Shown piece after piece: positions 50,148 through 59,542 of a stretch of 64,000 nt of DNA. The translations under genes were made by a program, and so were the position numbers. The notes beneath the pieces were generated by a model. The model saw only the letters and a program-made list of their open reading frames with translations, ran no database searches and was not told the origin of the DNA. Location of the stretch: positions 1,464,681-1,528,680 of the forward strand of contig NZ_CP006965.1 in assembly GCF_000517445.1 (NCBI RefSeq), in the 5' to 3' direction. This stretch comes from Thermococcus paralvinellae (GTDB lineage Archaea; Methanobacteriota_B; Thermococci; Thermococcales; Thermococcaceae). Each line of letters begins with the position of its first letter. Within the stretch, counting starts at the first letter, position 1.

Positions 50148-51764
50148 CTAAGCCTTATGCAGTTCATAGAAGAACACAACTTGTGGATATCCTGGGTTGT
50201 CCTTGAATCCCTTTATGCTCTTGTGATAGACATAGACATCGTCAGGGTAGTAGAGGAATATCGCAGGGGCATCTTCAATCAGTATCTTTTCAGCCTTCTT
50301 GTAAAGCTCAGCAGCTTTTTCTGGTTGGGTTCCTTCCAATGTAACTGCCTCATCAATGAGCTTGTCAAACTCTGAATTACAGTAGTAACAGAGGTTGAAG
50401 TTTATCTCCTCTTCACAATGGAACATGTTAAAGAGGAAGTCATAGGGGGTTGGATATGTTGGCCACCAATACATCATGAATATGTCTTGGGCTTTCGCTG
50501 GGTCACTTTTTGCTAAAGCCCATTGTTGCTCCCAGTTCATTGGTCTTATTTCAACTTCAATACCAAGCTTTTTCCACTCTGCTTTGATTATCTCAGCAAC
50601 TTTTGCTTCCGCCTCATCACCTTGAGTGTATGTGAGAACTAGTTTAAAGCCTCCATTTGGATATCCAGCTTTTGCTAAAAGTTCTTTCGCTTTGTTGAGG
50701 TCATAATGATAAGTTGGCAAGTCCTCAAAGTAGCCAAACATTCCCTTTGGTATCGGACCCTTTGCTACCTCACCATATCCATGTAGGACATACTGAACGA
50801 TATCCTGGTAAGGAACAGCATAGCTTAGGGCTTGTCTAACGAGTTTGTTGTCTAAAGGTGGTTTCTTTGTGTTGAAGAATGCATACAGTTCTTGATAAGA
50901 AGGCGTTTGGTCAACGACAACATTTGGGTTCTCCTTAAGCTTGGGTATATCATCAAGAGGCAGGTCTCTTGTAATTTGGATTTCACCACTAACTACCATT
51001 TGTTCTCTCAGTGATGCGTCTGGAACAATTTTTATTATCGCCACATCGAACTGGTCATCACTCCATCCTCCCCAGTATTCAGGGAATTTCTTCAAAATGA
51101 CCTCCGTCTTTGGATCGTACTTATCTATCATATATGGTCCAGTTCCTGCATCATGTCCCTTGTTCAACCAGTCGGCGATTGCATTATCATCACCAAGTTT
51201 TGATAGATATTTGCTATCCATTATGTAGGCTCCATATGCGGATGAAGCTATTAATGGGAGATTTGCGGGATATTTTAGGTAGAATTTGATAGTATACTCA
51301 TCGACAATTTCAATTTTCTTTACAGGATCCCAGATAAATGCTGGTCCAAGTCCCATTCTAATTGTTCTCTCAATTGACCACTTGACGTCTTCAGCTGTCA
51401 TTTCATTACCTGTGTGGAATTTAACTCCCTTCCTTAAATGAAACGTCCAGACTGTTCCATTTTCGTTGCTTTCCCAAGATGTGGCAAGCCAGGGTTTTAA
51501 TCCCTCTGGAGTATATTTCACAAGACACTCATAGACATTTGCAAGAACCACTATTGAATTTGAAAATTCTGTGCTTGGATCCAAAGTTATCATTTCACTT
51601 CCATATCCATAAATTACAACATTTGTTGTTTCACTCGTTGATTGTGCAGAGGAAGTTGCGGGTTTTTGTGTTTGAGTTGTTGATGTTTCCCCTCCAATAC
51701 ATCCACTTGCAATCACTCCAAATATAATAACGGCTACTACCAAGATAGCAAACTCTTTTTTCAC
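50148..51764 (-). CDS. Extracellular solute-binding lipoprotein (family 5, DppA/OppA-like)
   Basis: About 538 residues. The start is probably GTG 51764, six bases after GAGGTG. The signal peptide ends in a lipobox 'GVIASGC', followed by a Ser/Thr linker. Family 5 signatures: 'PWLATSWESNENGTVWTFHLRKGVKFHTG', 'DVKWSIERTI' and 'KLVRQALSYAVPYQDIVQYVL'. It delivers peptides, or hydantoin-like or opine-like ligands, to the permease. First gene of the nine-gene operon. Confidence 0.9.
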   Translation of the reverse strand: MKKEFAILVVAVIIFGVIASGCIGGETSTTQTQKPATSSAQSTSETTNVVIYGYGSEMITLDPSTEFSNSIVVLANVYECLVKYTPEGLKPWLATSWESNENGTVWTFHLRKGVKFHTGNEMTAEDVKWSIERTIRMGLGPAFIWDPVKKIEIVDEYTIKFYLKYPANLPLIASSAYGAYIMDSKYLSKLGDDNAIADWLNKGHDAGTGPYMIDKYDPKTEVILKKFPEYWGGWSDDQFDVAIIKIVPDASLREQMVVSGEIQITRDLPLDDIPKLKENPNVVVDQTPSYQELYAFFNTKKPPLDNKLVRQALSYAVPYQDIVQYVLHGYGEVAKGPIPKGMFGYFEDLPTYHYDLNKAKELLAKAGYPNGGFKLVLTYTQGDEAEAKVAEIIKAEWKKLGIEVEIRPMNWEQQWALAKSDPAKAQDIFMMYWWPTYPTPYDFLFNMFHCEEEINFNLCYYCNSEFDKLIDEAVTLEGTQPEKAAELYKKAEKILIEDAPAIFLYYPDDVYVYHKSIKGFKDNPGYPQVVFFYELHKA

Positions 51765-52101
51765 ATATACCACCTCGTTTGTTTACACATGCAACTCTTC
51801 GTAAATCTTTCACATTTTTTTAAATTTTTTCAAAAATTCTTTGTCATTTTGTTAATTTCTTGAAAATATCTGTTAGGTCTTTCTGAATTTTTGAACTATC
51901 TTGATAATTTAAAGTTTAGTCAGAAATAATTAAAGATTTAATAATATTTAACATTATCTGTTCAATTTTTTCAACATATATTGACAAGATTGTTCACAAC
52001 ATGATTTTACTAATATTAACTGCTATGGAGTTATAACTTTATCATCTCTGAAAAGTTAAGAACATAGATGTACTATAACGAAATTTATAGTTGATAAATG
52101 T
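51765..52101. other. AT-rich regulatory region between the Lrp-like gene and the Opp operon
   Basis: About 80% A+T, with no open frame that could be supported. It carries the promoter of the Opp-type operon on the minus strand and lies just downstream of the Lrp-family gene. Multiple A/T runs would suit Lrp-type binding, but no clear operator could be picked out. Confidence 0.4.
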
Positions 52102-52662
52102 TCATCGAGCATGTTTGTATTTCATAGGCTTTGTAAAGAGCTTCGGACTTGATACTGCTGGTAAAATGAGGCTTTTTTGAATTATCTTACGTCCCGTGAT
52201 AAAATTCTCTATTGTTTTCTTGAGCTCTTTAAAATCCTTATCGAAAAATTTTATAACAATATCATACTCCCCTATATATTCATCTATTTCAAAGACCTTA
52301 GGATTTTCAATTGCCTCCTGTATAAAGGCCTCAATTTCTTCTTTCTCGGCATCTTCCCTAAACTTCAAAATAACATCAGCAGATGCTAGTCCAAATTCTT
52401 CAAAAATTAACATGCCCATTACTTGAAGATAGCCTTTTTCTTGAAGAGCAATTCTGTGTCTTCTTGCCGTTGGAACAGAAACTCCAAGCATTCTTGCTAA
52501 TTCTGTATCCGGTATTCTACCATTTTCTCTCAGGGCTAGATATATCATAACATCAATATCACTTAACTCCCCCTTGCTCATATGTTTCCAAAATTCAATC
52601 TCCTCTTTACTCCATTTAATAACTCCTCTTCTATTTCTACTTTTGTCATTTCTATTTTTCAT
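52102..52662 (-). CDS. Lrp/AsnC-family transcription regulator
   Basis: About 186 residues from ATG 52662, with GGTGATAAAG upstream. A basic N-terminal arm (KNRNDKSRNRRG) is followed by a helix-turn-helix ('IPDTELARMLGVSVPTARRHRIALQEKGYL', about 52-82) and a RAM-like C-terminal effector domain (about 95-165, 'GEYDIVIKFFDKDFKELKKTIENFI'). Its place upstream of the Opp/racemase operon suggests it controls that operon in response to an amino acid. Confidence 0.82.
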   Translation of the reverse strand: MKNRNDKSRNRRGVIKWSKEEIEFWKHMSKGELSDIDVMIYLALRENGRIPDTELARMLGVSVPTARRHRIALQEKGYLQVMGMLIFEEFGLASADVILKFREDAEKEEIEAFIQEAIENPKVFEIDEYIGEYDIVIKFFDKDFKELKKTIENFITGRKIIQKSLILPAVSSPKLFTKPMKYKHAR

Positions 52663-52759
52663 CTTTATCACCTAATTCCCATAGCTATTTTAATTTAGTT
52701 AAAAATTCCTTATAACTTTTAAAGAATAAACCAAAACAAGAGTAATGGAATTAAAAACT

Positions 52760-53056
52760 CTATTCACTTTTGAGTATCTTTGCAAGCTCTTTAGAGAGCT
52801 CATCAAGGAACTCTATGAACATTTCTTCATCATACATTACTAGATCCATTTTCTCTTTAATCATCTTTTGGAGCTTTATTATTTGTTCATTGACTTTCCC
52901 TTCTTTCCTCATAATTTCAATTAGTCTTGAGGCTGCATCCACTAACCTCAATGGGCCATAAAGCGGAGGTTCATCAACACATCCTCTTGCACTAGTTATT
53001 AAAAATGCCAACAACTTGAAATGATCATCCTTTAAAATGTCTTCCATATCTTTCAA
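52760..53056 (-). CDS. Hypothetical helical protein, 98 aa
   Basis: All-helical and acidic, with 'DHFKLLAFLITSARGCVDEPPLYGPLRLVDAASRLIEIM'; similar to small DUF6092-like proteins, which have no known function. The start is TTG 53056, eight bases after GGAGGT; ATG 53047 is an alternative. It overlaps the nitroreductase gene by 32 bp and is surely co-translated with it. Confidence 0.65.
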   Translation of the reverse strand: MKDMEDILKDDHFKLLAFLITSARGCVDEPPLYGPLRLVDAASRLIEIMRKEGKVNEQIIKLQKMIKEKMDLVMYDEEMFIEFLDELSKELAKILKSE

Positions 53057-53543
53057 CGTGCACTACCTCCTCCAGAGGTCTTCTTTTGGGAGGTTTAGGC
53101 CAAAACTTAGGATAACCCAAGCTTAATATCAAAACCGGCTCGACGTGTTCTGGAATACCTATCAGCTCTTTCCATGCTGATTTGCTGAAAGATACTATTG
53201 GACATGAGCCAATACCCATTGAATATGCAATCAGCATCATGTTTTGAGCTGCCATCGAAATATCCATCAATGCAGTAATTCCACCAAGTCTCCCACCTCT
53301 TTTAGCCCTTTCCCTATTAATGCATAAAACAACAATGGCAGTTGGATTCCCAAACAAACCCGGAGAAATTAGTTTTATCTTTTCTATCATAGCCTTTTCT
53401 GTCACAAGTATGAATTCCCAAGGCTGAATATTGCTCCCACTTGGTGCCCAAATTCCAGCCTCTAAAATAGCCATTAGTTTTTCTTTAGGAATTTCCTTAT
53501 CCCTAAAATCTCTAACGGCTCTCCTACCCTTAATTATTTCCAT
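53025..53543 (-). CDS. Nitroreductase-family flavoprotein
   Basis: About 172 residues, FMN-dependent oxidoreductase fold: 'MEIIKGRRAVRDFRDKEIP' (FMN phosphate-binding RR), 'APSGSNIQPWEFILV', 'GIGSCPIVSFSKSAWKELIGIPEHVEPVLILSLGYP'. Start ATG 53543 follows GGAGTGGATTTA. The physiological substrate is unknown. It overlaps the 98-residue gene. Confidence 0.87.
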   Translation of the reverse strand: MEIIKGRRAVRDFRDKEIPKEKLMAILEAGIWAPSGSNIQPWEFILVTEKAMIEKIKLISPGLFGNPTAIVVLCINRERAKRGGRLGGITALMDISMAAQNMMLIAYSMGIGSCPIVSFSKSAWKELIGIPEHVEPVLILSLGYPKFWPKPPKRRPLEEVVHVERYGRHFKG

Positions 53544-53610
53544 TAAATCCACTCCTTGTTCCTCCTAACTTATATCCTTGACCAAAATATACAAAAAAGA
53601 TAAAGAAAAA

Positions 53611-54924
53611 TTATTTAGCTGACCATTTCTTCCTCTCCTCATTTATTGGAGCTATGTACCTCTGATAGAACTCCCTGAGCTTCCTTGTATGCTCCTCAAC
53701 CCATTCTCCGCTAACCTTCCTTCTTGCCACCCCATCCTTGATCGCCTGTTCTGCCACGGCCCTAGCTTCTTTTGGATAAACATCCGGGTGAAGAGGCGTT
53801 GGGATTATGTAATCTTCGCTAAGCTCATCATCACTCACACAGCTTGCTATAGCCTCAGCGGCTGCAATGTTCATGTTCAATGTTATGTCGCTCGCTCTCA
53901 CATCCAATGCCCCTCTGAATATTCCTGGAAAACCAAGAACGTTGTTTATTTGATTCGGAAAGTCGCTCCTACCTGTTGCTACAATTCTTGCTCCCGCTTC
54001 TTTTGCATCATCTGGCATTATTTCCGGAACCGGATTTGCCATGGCGAAGACTATTGCATCATCTGCCATTCTGGCAACCATCTCTTTACTAACTATTCCT
54101 GCAACACTAACTCCAATAAAAACGTCTGCCCCTTCCATTGCCTTTGCAAGATTACCCTGAATGCCGTGAATATTGAACTTTGCAATCTCTTCTTTGTACG
54201 GATTCATGTTTTCCTTCCTTCCCTCATAGATTATTCCAGCTCTATCGACTACTATGATTTCTTTAACGCCAACATGATGCAAAAGCTTAGCTATTGCAAT
54301 TCCAGCGGCACCAGCTCCACTTATAGTAACTTTAATTTCTGTAAACTTCTTCCCTACAAGCTTTAGAGCATTTATGAGACCAGCTAAAGTCACCACAGCA
54401 GTTCCATGCTGATCATCATGGAAAACTGGGATATCTAACTCTTTTTTCAAACGTTCCTCTATTGCAAAGCATCTCGGAGCACTTATGTCTTCTAGGTTTA
54501 TTCCCCCAAACCCCTTAGCGATGAGTTTTATCGTATTCACAATCTCATCAACGTCTTTTGAATCTATGAGGATTGGAAAGGCATCAACCCCCGCTAATGC
54601 CTTAAAGAGAACGCATTTTCCCTCCATAACCGGCATTCCAGCCAAGATCCCAATGTTACCCAAACCCAAAATTGCCGTTCCATCTGTAACGACTGCCACA
54701 GTGTTCGGAATTATTGTGTATTCTTCATAACTCTCTCCACTTGCTATGGCTTTACAAGGCTCCGCAACACCAGGAGTATAGGCCAAGCTCAGGTCGTAAA
54801 AGTCTTTGAGCTTAACTTTTGGAATAACCTCAATCTTGCCATTTCCGGGGAAGTTATTCTTGTGATAAAGCAAGGCATCTTCTTTCAGTCTTTTTCTTTG
54901 CTCTTCAGTAAGTTTAGCCTTCAT
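53611..54924 (-). CDS. NAD(P)-dependent malic enzyme
   Basis: About 437 residues from ATG 54924 (GGAGGTGTTGGGC upstream). It converts malate to pyruvate and CO2. Signatures: 'AYTPGVAEPCKAIA', 'DGTAILGLGNIG', 'FHDDQHGTAVVTLAGL', the Rossmann 'ISGAGAAGIAIAKLL' and 'ATGRSDFPNQINNVLGFPGIFRGALD'. It overlaps the M20 gene by 11 bp and ends the DUF819-M20-malic enzyme operon, linking it to dicarboxylate use. Confidence 0.92.
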   Translation of the reverse strand: MKAKLTEEQRKRLKEDALLYHKNNFPGNGKIEVIPKVKLKDFYDLSLAYTPGVAEPCKAIASGESYEEYTIIPNTVAVVTDGTAILGLGNIGILAGMPVMEGKCVLFKALAGVDAFPILIDSKDVDEIVNTIKLIAKGFGGINLEDISAPRCFAIEERLKKELDIPVFHDDQHGTAVVTLAGLINALKLVGKKFTEIKVTISGAGAAGIAIAKLLHHVGVKEIIVVDRAGIIYEGRKENMNPYKEEIAKFNIHGIQGNLAKAMEGADVFIGVSVAGIVSKEMVARMADDAIVFAMANPVPEIMPDDAKEAGARIVATGRSDFPNQINNVLGFPGIFRGALDVRASDITLNMNIAAAEAIASCVSDDELSEDYIIPTPLHPDVYPKEARAVAEQAIKDGVARRKVSGEWVEEHTRKLREFYQRYIAPINEERKKWSAK

Positions 54925-56143
54925 GCCCAACACCTCCAAACAATTTGATGATTTCAACGTACACATTTAACACTTTCTCAATCTCATCTACTGTTGTGTA
55001 TTCATTAACAGCATGAGCTTGTCCCCCAACACCGGGACCATAAGCAATGCCTTCAACCCCCACACGCCTGTAATAGACCAAGTCATATCTGCCGGCATTC
55101 AGCATCAAAGTGGGTTCTATGCCGAGGACATTTTTGACTGCTCTTTTTGTTATCTGAACTATTTTAGACTCAATAGGTGTTGCAGAAGCTTCTATTAGGC
55201 TTTTAACAATAATTTCAATATCAACATTGACTTTTGAGGCGAAGTTTCTTAGATATTCCTCGAGTTCCCTAACAACTTCCTCAGCATCTTCTTCGGGAAT
55301 TATCCTCCTGTCAAAGCTGAAATAAAATTCTCCTGGAATTATGTTGTCCTTCTTTGCTGGACTTTCAGCATAGCCTCCCAATGCAATGGATGGATATGCA
55401 GAATTCTCGTCCTCAACAGGGAAGCAAGTCTTCCTATTTTTCAATAAGTTCCAATAGCTTGGGAGGAAGTTAGCAACAAGCTCGCAAGCTTTTTCAAACG
55501 CATTCACAGCTTTCCACGGCCTGCTCGCATGCCCTTGCCTGCCTATAACTCTAACGATTCCCCTCGCAAAGCCCTTGTGCCCTATTCCAATGAGTCTGTG
55601 ACTTGTGGGCTCTGGTATTATAACATAATCGGGTTTTACTTTCACTTCTTCGATCAGATATTTTGTCCCCATGCCACCACTTTCCTCATCCGGAACAAAA
55701 GCAACTTCAATCTTACAGTTAATGAGATTATTTTCAACCACATATTTCAGGGCAGCAAGTGTTGTAGCGATGCCTCCTTTCATATCTGTCGTTCCTCTGC
55801 CATAAATTTTGTTCCCCTCAATCGTTGGACTGAAGGGATTATGTCTCCACCCTTTTCCCGGAGGAACGACGTCATAATGTCCATTGAAATGCAAGGATTC
55901 ACCTTTTCCAATCTTGCCATAAACTATGAACCTTGGCTTCCCTTTATGTTGAGGCGAATAAGGGTAAGTTTTATCAAGGTATTCCTCTAGAACTTCAATT
56001 AGCTCTGTGTCAAAACCTATATTCTCGAGCTCTTTTTGTAAGAATTTTGCAATTCTTTCATAATTTTCACCTGGAGGATTTACTGTAGGAATTTTCACAA
56101 GCTCAAAGAGAGTTCTCAGAGCATAATTTAGGTATTCCTTCAT
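54914..56143 (-). CDS. M20-family deacylase (ArgE/DapE-like)
   Basis: 409 residues. Zinc site residues lie in 'HFNGHYDVVPPG', 'GRGTTDMKGGIA' and 'VPDEESGGMGTKYLIEE'; a C-terminal 'GGQAHAVNEYTTVDEIEKV' supplies the last His. It is longer than the 1864-2967 paralogue and closer to acetylornithine deacetylase/succinyl-diaminopimelate desuccinylase. The context (transporter before, malic enzyme after) suggests that it hydrolyses an N-acyl amino acid brought in by the DUF819 protein. Confidence 0.85.
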   Translation of the reverse strand: MKEYLNYALRTLFELVKIPTVNPPGENYERIAKFLQKELENIGFDTELIEVLEEYLDKTYPYSPQHKGKPRFIVYGKIGKGESLHFNGHYDVVPPGKGWRHNPFSPTIEGNKIYGRGTTDMKGGIATTLAALKYVVENNLINCKIEVAFVPDEESGGMGTKYLIEEVKVKPDYVIIPEPTSHRLIGIGHKGFARGIVRVIGRQGHASRPWKAVNAFEKACELVANFLPSYWNLLKNRKTCFPVEDENSAYPSIALGGYAESPAKKDNIIPGEFYFSFDRRIIPEEDAEEVVRELEEYLRNFASKVNVDIEIIVKSLIEASATPIESKIVQITKRAVKNVLGIEPTLMLNAGRYDLVYYRRVGVEGIAYGPGVGGQAHAVNEYTTVDEIEKVLNVYVEIIKLFGGVGHEG

Positions 56144-56196
56144 TTTTCACCACCTACTTAAGCTTAAGGGAAAAAGGAAAAAAGGAAAAGAATAGG

Positions 56197-57711
56197 TTAC
56201 AATCCCAAAGCTGCCAGAGCTCCGGGGGCCCAGAGCTTTAAGAATAGCAGACCAACGTAATAGCCCATATAGTTCGCTATTGCATATCCAATTGATGCCA
56301 TTATGACACCCAAAGGAACGAGTTCCTCAACACCGTAGGCAGTTGCACATAATGGCGCTGTAACTCCACCACCAATGTTTGCGACACTTGCTATCGCAGC
56401 GGTTGCCCAGTCAACCTTTACTGCCCTTGCACCAAGGAGGACTATGACGAGGTGTATTGCGAGCATTATGAAGAATATCACCATGAGTATGAGAACTATG
56501 TGAGCAGCACCCGCAATCTTTGCAAAGTCTGTCTTCTGGGCAATGTAGACAAATATTGTCAGGTATAGGAAGTACATGCCTATGGGTCTCAACAAGGGCA
56601 AGTCTCTGACTTTCGTATATGCACCGACTATCAGCGCTATGGTTGTTGCAACGATGACTGTTGGCAACAGTGAGCCAACTTTGAGGCCAAAGATTCTCTT
56701 TGAGCCGAACCATGCCTCAAATGCAAATGCAAGCATGACTATTACCAAAGCTGACATGCCAATTATGAACAAATCCCTCTCCTTCAGCTTTGGTGGCAGT
56801 TTCTTCTCTCCAACCTCCGCCTTGTACTGCTCAGCTATTACCTTTGCATTGTATTCCGGCTTGATGAAGCTGTTTATTCTGTTTACAAGTGCTTCGCTAC
56901 CACCAATGCTGAACATGAAAGTGATGTAAAGTGCATATGGTAGAACTCCAGCAAGAGTGTAGTAGGAGTAGAAGTCTCCACTCATTTTCAATGCAGAGAC
57001 ACCGACGGCAGCTGAGTTTTCGCTTCCACCAATCCAAGCTGCAATCTTTGCCGTTATTGCTTTTAATGCCTCAGCTTTTGTCGTTGGATCACCAAATATC
57101 GTTGCAACAAGGAATGCACCAACAAAACCAGCTACAACTGTTCCTAGGCTACCAATGAAGAACATTGCAAATGGTCTTCCTCCAATTGATTTCTTGATAG
57201 CTTTTAGATCTATCTCTAGCAGAAGGAACGTTATTGAGAGAGGAATACCAATCTCAACGAGTATTTTCTGCAGAGATAATGCCTTTTTACCAACAACAAC
57301 ATAATTTATACCAGCTTTGGTTAAGTTTGAAACAACAGGCTTAGCCAATCCAGCACTTGATGCTTTTGTAACAAAGTCAAGGTATATTGTTCTTGGGATT
57401 ATATAACAGTTTGTTGAGAGTATTGCAAGAATTAATGCCCATGTAAAGGGCCCAGCTTTTTTCATCCACTTGACCCTTGGGGTGAGCCATAGGACTATTG
57501 CGAGCTCAAGGTTAATTATTGCGAAATAGCCAACGATTAAGAATACCTTTTGGGTCTTACCAAGGCTGCCCTTGAGCGATGCTTTTCCAAGCCACTCAAG
57601 CAGTGTAATCCCTGTAACATGGTGGATCAAAAGTCCACCAATATGCAAAATTGCCAATACCAAAAAGGCATAGGTAATAAGTTTCTGCTCGTTTATCTTC
57701 CCTTCCCCCAA
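56197..57711 (-). CDS. DUF819-family membrane transporter
   Basis: About 504 residues and roughly 12 membrane helices. Family features are 'GSLGTVVAGFVGAFLV', 'AWIGGSENSAAVGVSAL' and the near-symmetric 'ASVANIGGGVTAPLCATAYG', which resembles substrate loops of anion symporters. The start is TTG 57711, four bases after GGAGGTGAT, rather than the GTG at 57720 that lies in the ribosome site. First gene of the operon with the M20 deacylase and malic enzyme. The substrate is not known; an acyl-amino acid or dicarboxylate is the best guess. Confidence 0.78.
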   Translation of the reverse strand: MGEGKINEQKLITYAFLVLAILHIGGLLIHHVTGITLLEWLGKASLKGSLGKTQKVFLIVGYFAIINLELAIVLWLTPRVKWMKKAGPFTWALILAILSTNCYIIPRTIYLDFVTKASSAGLAKPVVSNLTKAGINYVVVGKKALSLQKILVEIGIPLSITFLLLEIDLKAIKKSIGGRPFAMFFIGSLGTVVAGFVGAFLVATIFGDPTTKAEALKAITAKIAAWIGGSENSAAVGVSALKMSGDFYSYYTLAGVLPYALYITFMFSIGGSEALVNRINSFIKPEYNAKVIAEQYKAEVGEKKLPPKLKERDLFIIGMSALVIVMLAFAFEAWFGSKRIFGLKVGSLLPTVIVATTIALIVGAYTKVRDLPLLRPIGMYFLYLTIFVYIAQKTDFAKIAGAAHIVLILMVIFFIMLAIHLVIVLLGARAVKVDWATAAIASVANIGGGVTAPLCATAYGVEELVPLGVIMASIGYAIANYMGYYVGLLFLKLWAPGALAALGL

Positions 57712-57935
57712 GCTAATCACCTCCTAAAATGCAAATTATTGTTGAATAGTTGAACTATATAATCATTTTGATTGATATTAGCGTAAAATTTTATCGAATA
57801 AGTCTAAAATATTAACGTTAAAATTAATATTTGAGCCTTACAAAATGTATCATTATATCGGCAATTGTCTATACATTTAGTTCCAATTAACGTAAATATT
57901 AAATACAAAACAGACTATTCTTTTAAGGTGATACC

Positions 57936-58184
57936 ATGGCAGAGGGTCAGCTCTATGAAATCTTTGGAGAAGTTATCTCTTCGAGGCATTTCTTGAAAGC
58001 ATTCATAATAACTGCAACAGCAACATTCCTTATGTACTTTGCCGCTCCAACCATAGTAAAAGCACTCGGCAAGGAAGATTTCTTGAAGGCTTTGAGAGTA
58101 ACTTTAAGCGCTTTGGGGGCTTTTGTGGGCTTCATAATCTCCAGCGCAATAATTGAGCCAAAAAGAATAGTGGAGGAGGAGTAA
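57936..58184 (+). CDS. Small two-helix membrane protein (TctB-like position)
   Basis: 82 residues with membrane helices at about 20-40 ('FIITATATFLMYFAAPTIV') and 55-72 ('VTLSALGAFVGFIISSAII'). ATG 57936 has AGGTGATACC. It lies 2 bp before the TctA-like permease gene, exactly where tripartite tricarboxylate transporters have the small subunit TctB. It is shorter than TctB, so this is inferred from position. Confidence 0.65.
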   Translation: MAEGQLYEIFGEVISSRHFLKAFIITATATFLMYFAAPTIVKALGKEDFLKALRVTLSALGAFVGFIISSAIIEPKRIVEEE

Positions 58185-58186
58185 AA

Positions 58187-59542
58187 ATGGATATTGGCAT
58201 CTTACTGCTCCAGGCCACATTCTTAACAATTCTCTCAGTTCTCATGTACATCATAATTGGGATGATCCCTGGAACTGACGAAACTGCTACCATAGCGCCA
58301 ATAACTTTGGCTCTTCTTGCGGCAGGTTTTGATCCGTTATTGGTTTTAGCCTGGTTCATGGGGACGATAGTTGCATTTAAAGCTGCAGATGCTGTTCCTA
58401 CAGCCTTAGCGGCAATACCAGGTGGAGTTATGGCGGTCCCACAAGTTCCAGATGCATTAGTTGCAAGAAAATACGGTTATTCTGAGATAGTTTTGAGAAA
58501 AGGTATAACAGCAAGCGTGATTGGAACAGTTGTCGCTATAGTAATTGCTCTACCCCTATCATTCTACTTAACACCGTTGGGAGATCTGCTCAAAACACAG
58601 ATGGGGCCCTTAAACTGGCCAGGATGGGTTTATATAATAGTTGCTGGAATAATTGTGCTTGCCGTAATGTCAAAAGCAAAAATCTTGGCATTACTTGCAA
58701 TATTTCCATTTGCAATGCTTGTTCAAGGAATTAGAGCAGTTTATGGAAAACCAGTCTTCATAAGCATTTTCTTGGCAATCACAATTGGTCCAATACTCTA
58801 TGAGCTTCTCACACTAATTTCTCCACACAATCACCACTTAAAGCGCGATAGCTATGCAAGAATAAAGCTTGTAAAAACCGACAAAATAACCCTAAACCCA
58901 CTCCATCATTTGGACAAGCTTGAAGTTACATTATCTTCAATTTTTGCTGGAATAAGCAGCATCCTCTCAGCCTTCATGAGTCCAGTTGGATTAACAATCC
59001 TCTTTGGAGATCTCATAAAAGAGGCAGAAAAAGACGAGCTTAAAGGGTCTTTAAGGGCATATGCAGTTAGAGATGCAATAAAGAACGCCACTTACATAGG
59101 AGGAACACTCATTCCGCTGATAGCAATTGGAGTTCCAACTGGACCAATGTCCGCTGGTCCAGCGGCACCATTCTTTGCAAAGCTCGATGCCTTTAATGGA
59201 CTAAGTCCAAGGGATGTGCTCCTACAGAGGTATTCAACCCCCACAATAATGCTGGTAATAGCCTATGTCACACTGTTAGCAGCACTGCTAACTTATGTAA
59301 TCTTGATAAAATATTCAAAGCCACTAACTCGCTTTGTATTCAAAAAGATACCAGCTGAGGCCTTATACAGCACATTTTTAGCAATAGTCCTAGTTCTATC
59401 ATACATGGAGGCCGGAATTGCCGGAATCTTTGGTTCAATACTTGTGGGGTTAATTTCAGCAACCTTTGCAAGGAACGGTGTTTCAATAGGTGTTTTATTC
59501 ATGGTTCTAGTTGCAGCTCCATATTTGGTAGCCTTGCTCTGA
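58187..59542 (+). CDS. TctA-family carboxylate transporter permease
   Basis: 451 residues, about 11-12 membrane helices. The N-terminal 'IIIGMIPGTDETATIAPITLALL' and the C-terminal half 'GGTLIPLIAIGVPTGPMSAGPAAPFF' are the inverted-repeat substrate loops of the TctA family (PF01970). TctA normally needs a binding protein TctC; none is here, so it may work without or with a distant one. It is divergent from the DUF819 operon with a shared 215-bp promoter region. Confidence 0.8.
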   Translation: MDIGILLLQATFLTILSVLMYIIIGMIPGTDETATIAPITLALLAAGFDPLLVLAWFMGTIVAFKAADAVPTALAAIPGGVMAVPQVPDALVARKYGYSEIVLRKGITASVIGTVVAIVIALPLSFYLTPLGDLLKTQMGPLNWPGWVYIIVAGIIVLAVMSKAKILALLAIFPFAMLVQGIRAVYGKPVFISIFLAITIGPILYELLTLISPHNHHLKRDSYARIKLVKTDKITLNPLHHLDKLEVTLSSIFAGISSILSAFMSPVGLTILFGDLIKEAEKDELKGSLRAYAVRDAIKNATYIGGTLIPLIAIGVPTGPMSAGPAAPFFAKLDAFNGLSPRDVLLQRYSTPTIMLVIAYVTLLAALLTYVILIKYSKPLTRFVFKKIPAEALYSTFLAIVLVLSYMEAGIAGIFGSILVGLISATFARNGVSIGVLFMVLVAAPYLVALL

